Of a stretch of DNA of 8,115 nucleotides, positions 5,067-8,115 are shown in pieces; position 1 is the stretch's first letter; each line of letters opens with the position of its first letter. The notes under the pieces were generated by a model. That model was not told where the DNA came from and ran no database searches. It worked only from the letters and a program-made list of their open reading frames with translations. Made by a program: the position numbers and the translations under genes. This DNA comes from CAYURH01 sp964447105 (GTDB lineage Bacteria; Patescibacteriota; Saccharimonadia; Saccharimonadales; EFPC-124), in assembly GCA_964447105.1 (NCBI GenBank), contig CAYURH010000026.1, positions 1 to 8,115 on the forward strand, read 5' to 3'.

Positions 5067-5522
5067 ATGTCACGCAAAAACGCCCACGGTGTCGTAGAGC
5101 ATACCCACATAGTTCGCAAAGCGGATTATCTATTTCGTATTTCAATAAAAGCCCTTATCCGCGATCCAGACGGTAGTGTATTAGTCGTGAAAGAGTCAGG
5201 GCGCGATTGGTGGGACTTACCGGGCGGCGGCATGGATCACGAAGAAAGTATACAAAACGCGCTAGCTCGTGAGCTCAAAGAAGAGGTTGGTATGACCGGT
5301 GATTTTGAGTATAAAATTATTGCAGTTGAAGAGCCGGGTTTCCTTGATCACGCCAACGTATGGCAGCTCCGGCTTGTCTTTCTGGTAACGCCCGCACGAA
5401 TGAACTTCGCTCCAGGCGAAGATGGCGATGCAGTAATGTTTATCGATCCAAAGCGTCTTGAACACTCCAACAACTCGAGCGAGCGCAAAGTACGCGCCTA
5501 CTCACTACTAGTCAGTAGCTAG
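5067..5522 (+). CDS. Stand-alone Nudix hydrolase
   Basis: A 151-residue Nudix hydrolase of normal length. The box is perfect at residues 54-76: G54, E60, R68, E69, L70, E72, E73, G75, M76, preceded by W49-D-L-P-G-G-G. The first domain strand begins about residue 24 after a 20-residue basic and histidine-containing N-terminus. The substrate cannot be assigned; housecleaning of oxidised or unusual nucleotides and dinucleoside polyphosphate cleavage are the usual roles. The start is ATG 5067: the overlapping ATG at 5062 is in another frame and reaches a stop after 11 codons. It is divergent from leuS, sharing a short promoter region. It resembles the Nudix module inside LeuRS only in the box, so it is not an evident recent copy. 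Its TAG stop shares the bases CTAG with the murF stop on the other strand. Confidence 0.9.
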   Translation: MSRKNAHGVVEHTHIVRKADYLFRISIKALIRDPDGSVLVVKESGRDWWDLPGGGMDHEESIQNALARELKEEVGMTGDFEYKIIAVEEPGFLDHANVWQLRLVFLVTPARMNFAPGEDGDAVMFIDPKRLEHSNNSSERKVRAYSLLVSS

Positions 5523-6829
5523 AGATACCTGCCAAACTGTTTCTCTTTGATCGCCATCCAGTCAGGACTTTGGCGTACCAGCACATCACTGGCGGATTCT
5601 TCGGCGTGGAGCAACATCTTGACTGTTTCTTCGGCAAACACGCCATTTTGCGAACCTTTGGCCAAAATAGTAGCGTGTGGTTGCAAAATCTTATGTACAA
5701 ATGCGCCCGCTTCGTAAGGGCTACGAAAACTTTCGACCTGACAGCCACGTACTTTGGCTACCGGGGCCAGATATTTAGCCGCTTCATCACCCACGGTAAT
5801 CACCCAACTGAGCAGCGCCGGGTCGCACGCTTTGCCCACTTCTTCATGCGCCTGCTTCGAATAATTACCCAGTTCGTTCATAGAACCCAATATGGCAATG
5901 CGCTGCTCTGACGGAAATGTATAGAGCGTCTGTAGGGCCGCCACAGCCGCCAGCGGGCTGGAGTTGTAGGTGTCGTCGATAATGGTGCTGTCTTCGAGGC
6001 CGCGCAAGGTATTCATGCGCCCCAACACTGGTCGCACCGCCTGCATACCGGCAGTGACTTCGGCAGCGTTCATGCCCATTTTGGCGGCGACTGCGCCAGC
6101 TGCTACTACAGTACGGATGTTGTGTTCGCCCACGACATTGAGCGACATTTTTTGCGTGCCTAGTTCGGGCGACACAAATGTGCCGCTGAAACCACCGCCG
6201 GGTACTGCGTTTTCGGTGATAAATCGATATTCGGCTACGCCGCTCGTGCCATACGTATCTAGATTGGTGTTGTCGGGCACAAATTTGGTGAAATCCGCAC
6301 TCACGTCATCGCGGTTAATGAGTGTAAGTTTGGCATAGTGCGCGATCATTAGTTCTTCTTTGGCCACTTCTTCTATATTGCCAAAACCTTCCATGTGCTC
6401 TGGCGACACAGCGGTCACCACGGCAATATCGGGCGACAGATATCGGCGAAAATAATCAATCTCACCCGGGTGGTCGGTACCAAGTTCGAGCACCAACACA
6501 TTGTATGGATATTTTCCGCTGTAGATGATTTTGTCCATTTCACTAATAATTCTCATCCACGACAACGGGTTGCGGATATCCAGCGGGATCTGCATATCGA
6601 ACATAGCCATGGGCACCGCTACCGGTACGTTGTAGCTGCCATAATGTGCCAACACTTTGTAGCGCTCACCGAGCACAGTGGCGATGGCGAGCTTGGTGCT
6701 TGTTTTGCCCACGCTTCCCACCACGGCGACTATTTTGGGGTTGTATGTTTTGATGAGCTTTCTGGCTTTGGCTTCCAGAATGGATGTCACCAAGGGGCGA
6801 AACGCGGTGTTGAGCATTTTCTTAAACAT
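5519..6829 (-). CDS. murF: MurF-like Mur ligase lacking the usual N-terminal domain
   Basis: An ATP-dependent Mur ligase, most like MurF, which adds D-Ala-D-Ala to UDP-MurNAc-tripeptide in cytoplasmic peptidoglycan synthesis. Numbered from ATG 6829 (436 residues): P-loop G-S-V-G-K-T-S-T at 38-45; L-E-L-G-T-D-H-P-G-E-I at 114-124; S-P-E-H at 142-145; G-E-H-N at 234-237 opening the third conserved motif; G-R-M at 270-272 and D-D-T-Y-N-S-S-P at 285-292; and L-A-K-G-S-Q-N-G near 389-396 in the C-terminal domain. Only 37 residues precede the P-loop, where MurF normally has about 90-100 forming the UDP-sugar domain. A GTG at 6857-6859 with GGTGGAG upstream would add ten residues, but it lies before the extended -10 box TATACT; I prefer the ATG. 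It is divergent from the mannose-1-phosphate guanylyltransferase gene. A related amide ligase with another substrate is possible. Confidence 0.85.
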   Translation of the reverse strand: MFKKMLNTAFRPLVTSILEAKARKLIKTYNPKIVAVVGSVGKTSTKLAIATVLGERYKVLAHYGSYNVPVAVPMAMFDMQIPLDIRNPLSWMRIISEMDKIIYSGKYPYNVLVLELGTDHPGEIDYFRRYLSPDIAVVTAVSPEHMEGFGNIEEVAKEELMIAHYAKLTLINRDDVSADFTKFVPDNTNLDTYGTSGVAEYRFITENAVPGGGFSGTFVSPELGTQKMSLNVVGEHNIRTVVAAGAVAAKMGMNAAEVTAGMQAVRPVLGRMNTLRGLEDSTIIDDTYNSSPLAAVAALQTLYTFPSEQRIAILGSMNELGNYSKQAHEEVGKACDPALLSWVITVGDEAAKYLAPVAKVRGCQVESFRSPYEAGAFVHKILQPHATILAKGSQNGVFAEETVKMLLHAEESASDVLVRQSPDWMAIKEKQFGRYL

Positions 6830-6839
6830 ATTACTTCCC

Positions 6840-6848
6840 AGTATAGCA
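6840..6848 (-). promoter_or_regulatory. Extended -10 promoter of murF
   Basis: TGCTATACT on the minus strand (-10 box 6840-6845), ten bases before the ATG at 6829. Predicted start near 6832-6833, giving a leader of about 3-4 bases. No clear -35. The purine-rich GGGAAG that follows could act as a weak ribosome site if transcription starts further upstream. Confidence 0.6.
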
Positions 6849-6870
6849 AGCCGGCGCACTCACTCCACCA

Positions 6871-6879
6871 TGCTACAAT
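6871..6879 (+). promoter_or_regulatory. Extended -10 promoter of the mannose-1-phosphate guanylyltransferase gene
   Basis: TGCTACAAT (-10 box 6874-6879), seven bases before the ATG at 6887, so the message would start at about 6886-6887 and be leaderless. No -35 is seen. It faces the murF promoter; the two start codons are only 57 bases apart. Confidence 0.6.
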
Positions 6880-6886
6880 CATGGTT

Positions 6887-7963
6887 ATGAAAATAATTAT
6901 ATTTTGTGGGGGTAGTGGCACGCGCCTGTGGCCACTTTCGCGACGCGCGTTTCCAAAACAATTCATCAAAATGTTTGGCGGCAAATCAACGTTTCAGCTA
7001 GCAATTGAGCGGGTTGCGCCAACGTTTGGCATCGAAAACATCATCATTAGCACCACCAAAGCCTACCGCAAATATATAACCGATCAGGTGCCGGAGCTAC
7101 CGCTCACCAATATCATCGAAGAACCCGAAAAACGCGACCTCGGGCCCGCCGTAGGCCTGAATCTCATTCACCTCAAGAAATTGGGATATAGCGGTCCCGT
7201 CGCCCTGCTATGGGCTGACCACCTCATGAATAACGAGCGAGCGTTTATTAAAAGTCTAAAAACTGCCGACAAAATTTGTACCAAAAACCCACAAAAAGTC
7301 GTACTAATATCCGAAAAGCCACGCTTTCCCAACAACAACCTGGGCTGGATACACTTTGGCCCCAAAGATCGAAGCGGCAGCTACGAATTTGTGGGGTTTA
7401 AATACAAACCCGAATTCACCGCCTGCGAAGATATGTTCGCTTCTGGCGAATGGGATTGGAACCCAGGGTATATGGTGTACGACGTCGACCACGCCCTGAG
7501 CTTGTTCAAAACATTCGCGCCAAAAGTCTACAGCAGCCTGATGAAAATTAGCGAAGCCATCGGCACCGTGCGTGAAGCCAAAGTCCTGAATGACATCTAC
7601 CCCAAGATACCTCAGATTCACCACGACCACGTCATCCCTGAAAACCTCCATAGCGACGACGCCATAGTAGTGCGCTGCGACATGGGTTGGTCCGACCCCG
7701 GCACGCTCTATGCGCTTAAAGAAGCGCTGACTAAAAAAGAATCTGACAATCTAGAAATTGGTACGGTCAAAACAATGGATTCTCGTGATGTGTTGGTGGT
7801 CAATGAAGAAAAGAAAAAACTACTTGCCACCGTTGGGCTGTCCGGCATGGTGGTGGTAAACACCAAAGACGTGCTTTTGGTCGTGCCAAAAACAGAAATC
7901 CTAAAGGTAACGGATTTTGTAAACAAGCTAGCTGACGACGAAAAGACCAAAAACTATACGTAA
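6887..7963 (+). CDS. manC: Mannose-1-phosphate guanylyltransferase (GDP-mannose pyrophosphorylase)
   Basis: Makes GDP-mannose from mannose-1-phosphate and GTP, the donor for surface glycans. The 358-residue product has the nucleotidyltransferase signature at its N-terminus: CGGSGTRLWPLSR at 7-19 and P-K-Q-F at 23-26. Further matches are I-I-E-E-P at 76-80, W-A-D-H at 109-112 where the family has PSDH, W-N-P-G-Y at 191-195, D-M-G-W-S-D-P-G-T at 265-273, and a C-terminal beta-helix segment with DSRDVLVVNEE and VVVNTKDVLLVVP at 298-334. The phosphomannose isomerase cupin domain of bifunctional ManC is absent. The start is ATG 6887: the frame runs open back to 6395, but that part lies opposite murF; the in-frame ATG at 6881 would give two more residues, but the TGCTACAAT box favours 6887. 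The stop is four bases from the first tRNA. Confidence 0.85.
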   Translation: MKIIIFCGGSGTRLWPLSRRAFPKQFIKMFGGKSTFQLAIERVAPTFGIENIIISTTKAYRKYITDQVPELPLTNIIEEPEKRDLGPAVGLNLIHLKKLGYSGPVALLWADHLMNNERAFIKSLKTADKICTKNPQKVVLISEKPRFPNNNLGWIHFGPKDRSGSYEFVGFKYKPEFTACEDMFASGEWDWNPGYMVYDVDHALSLFKTFAPKVYSSLMKISEAIGTVREAKVLNDIYPKIPQIHHDHVIPENLHSDDAIVVRCDMGWSDPGTLYALKEALTKKESDNLEIGTVKTMDSRDVLVVNEEKKKLLATVGLSGMVVVNTKDVLLVVPKTEILKVTDFVNKLADDEKTKNYT

Positions 7964-7967
7964 GTCC

Positions 7968-8043
7968 TGGTGGAGATGAGGAGAGTCGAACTCCTGGCCT
8001 CGGCAATGCGAATGCCGCGCTCTACCAACTGAGCTACATCCCC
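7968..8043 (-). tRNA. tRNA-Ala(CGC)
   Basis: A complete 76-base cloverleaf including an encoded CCA (7968-7970). The acceptor stem GGGGATG pairs with CATCTCC and includes the G3-U70 pair that defines alanine tRNAs. The anticodon stem CGGCA/TGCCG closes the loop TTCGCAT, with anticodon CGC. The T-loop is TTCGACT and the D-arm begins GCTCAGTTGGTAGAGC. It reads GCG codons. It is convergent with the mannose-1-phosphate guanylyltransferase gene, four bases away. Confidence 0.95.
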
Positions 8044-8060
8044 AAATTGTAAATAATTTC

Positions 8061-8115
8061 TGGTGGAGCATATCGGATTCGAACCGATCACCTCTTCCAT
8101 GCCATGGAAGCGCTC
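8061..8115 (-). tRNA. tRNA-Ala(GGC), cut by the window edge
   Basis: The 3' 55 bases of a tRNA with encoded CCA (8061-8063). The anticodon stem CTTCC/GGAAG closes the loop ATGGCAT, with anticodon GGC. The T-stem ATCGG/CCGAT has loop TTCGAAT. The 3' acceptor strand ATGCTCC has U at position 70, as needed for the alanine G3-U70 pair; the 5' strand lies outside the window. It is 17 bases upstream of tRNA-Ala(CGC) and probably shares its transcript. Confidence 0.9.

Noticed and set aside
6830..6859. GTG start for murF at 6859
   Set aside because: GGTGGAG lies near it, but the extended -10 TGCTATACT would fall inside the coding region and the added residues match no Mur ligase domain. It is kept as an alternative in the murF entry.
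6395..6886. Open frame of 164 codons upstream of and in frame with manC
   Set aside because: It lies opposite murF, lacks similarity to the nucleotidyltransferase family, and the family's N-terminus (MKIIIFCGGSGTRLWP) begins at 6887 beside a -10 box.

Overview
The window looks like chromosome of a member of the Patescibacteria/CPR, most likely a Saccharibacteria (TM7)-type bacterium. This is an inference from: very compact gene packing; a small Cys-free bL32-like protein followed by nusB and a Nudix gene; a short Mur ligase without the usual N-terminal domain; bacterial -10 boxes placed so close to start codons that mRNAs would be nearly leaderless; and TGA used as an ordinary stop (nusB), which argues against the UGA-recoding CPR lineages. 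Sampled rows of the core genes are near 50% G+C. I see no IS element, CRISPR array or replication origin.

Layout. Positions 14-960 (minus): bL32-like gene, nusB and a short Nudix gene, one operon with a consensus promoter at 1005-1033. Positions 1043-1324 (minus): a YggT-family membrane protein. Positions 1424-1906 (plus): an unrecognised 160-residue GC-rich gene with its own promoter, strong ribosome site and a 15-bp hairpin, which looks like an acquired cassette. Positions 1959-4901 (minus): leucyl-tRNA synthetase, 980 residues, with a complete Nudix domain inserted after the editing region. Its leader holds a 15-codon ORF, MHSRVGFGLQILLLP, rich in leucine and overlapping a hairpin, which looks like a leucine-sensing attenuator. 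Positions 5067-5522 (plus): a stand-alone Nudix hydrolase, divergent from leuS. Positions 5519-6829 (minus): MurF-like Mur ligase, sharing a CTAG stop with the Nudix gene. Positions 6887-7963 (plus): mannose-1-phosphate guanylyltransferase, divergent from murF. Positions 7968-8115 (minus): two tRNA-Ala genes, CGC and GGC, the second cut by the window edge.

How it fits together. Most of the window is translation machinery (bL32, NusB, LeuRS, tRNA-Ala) and envelope building (MurF, GDP-mannose supply, YggT). Three separate Nudix domains occur within 5.5 kb. The two points most worth following are the putative leucine leader peptide in front of leuS and the Nudix domain built into LeuRS.
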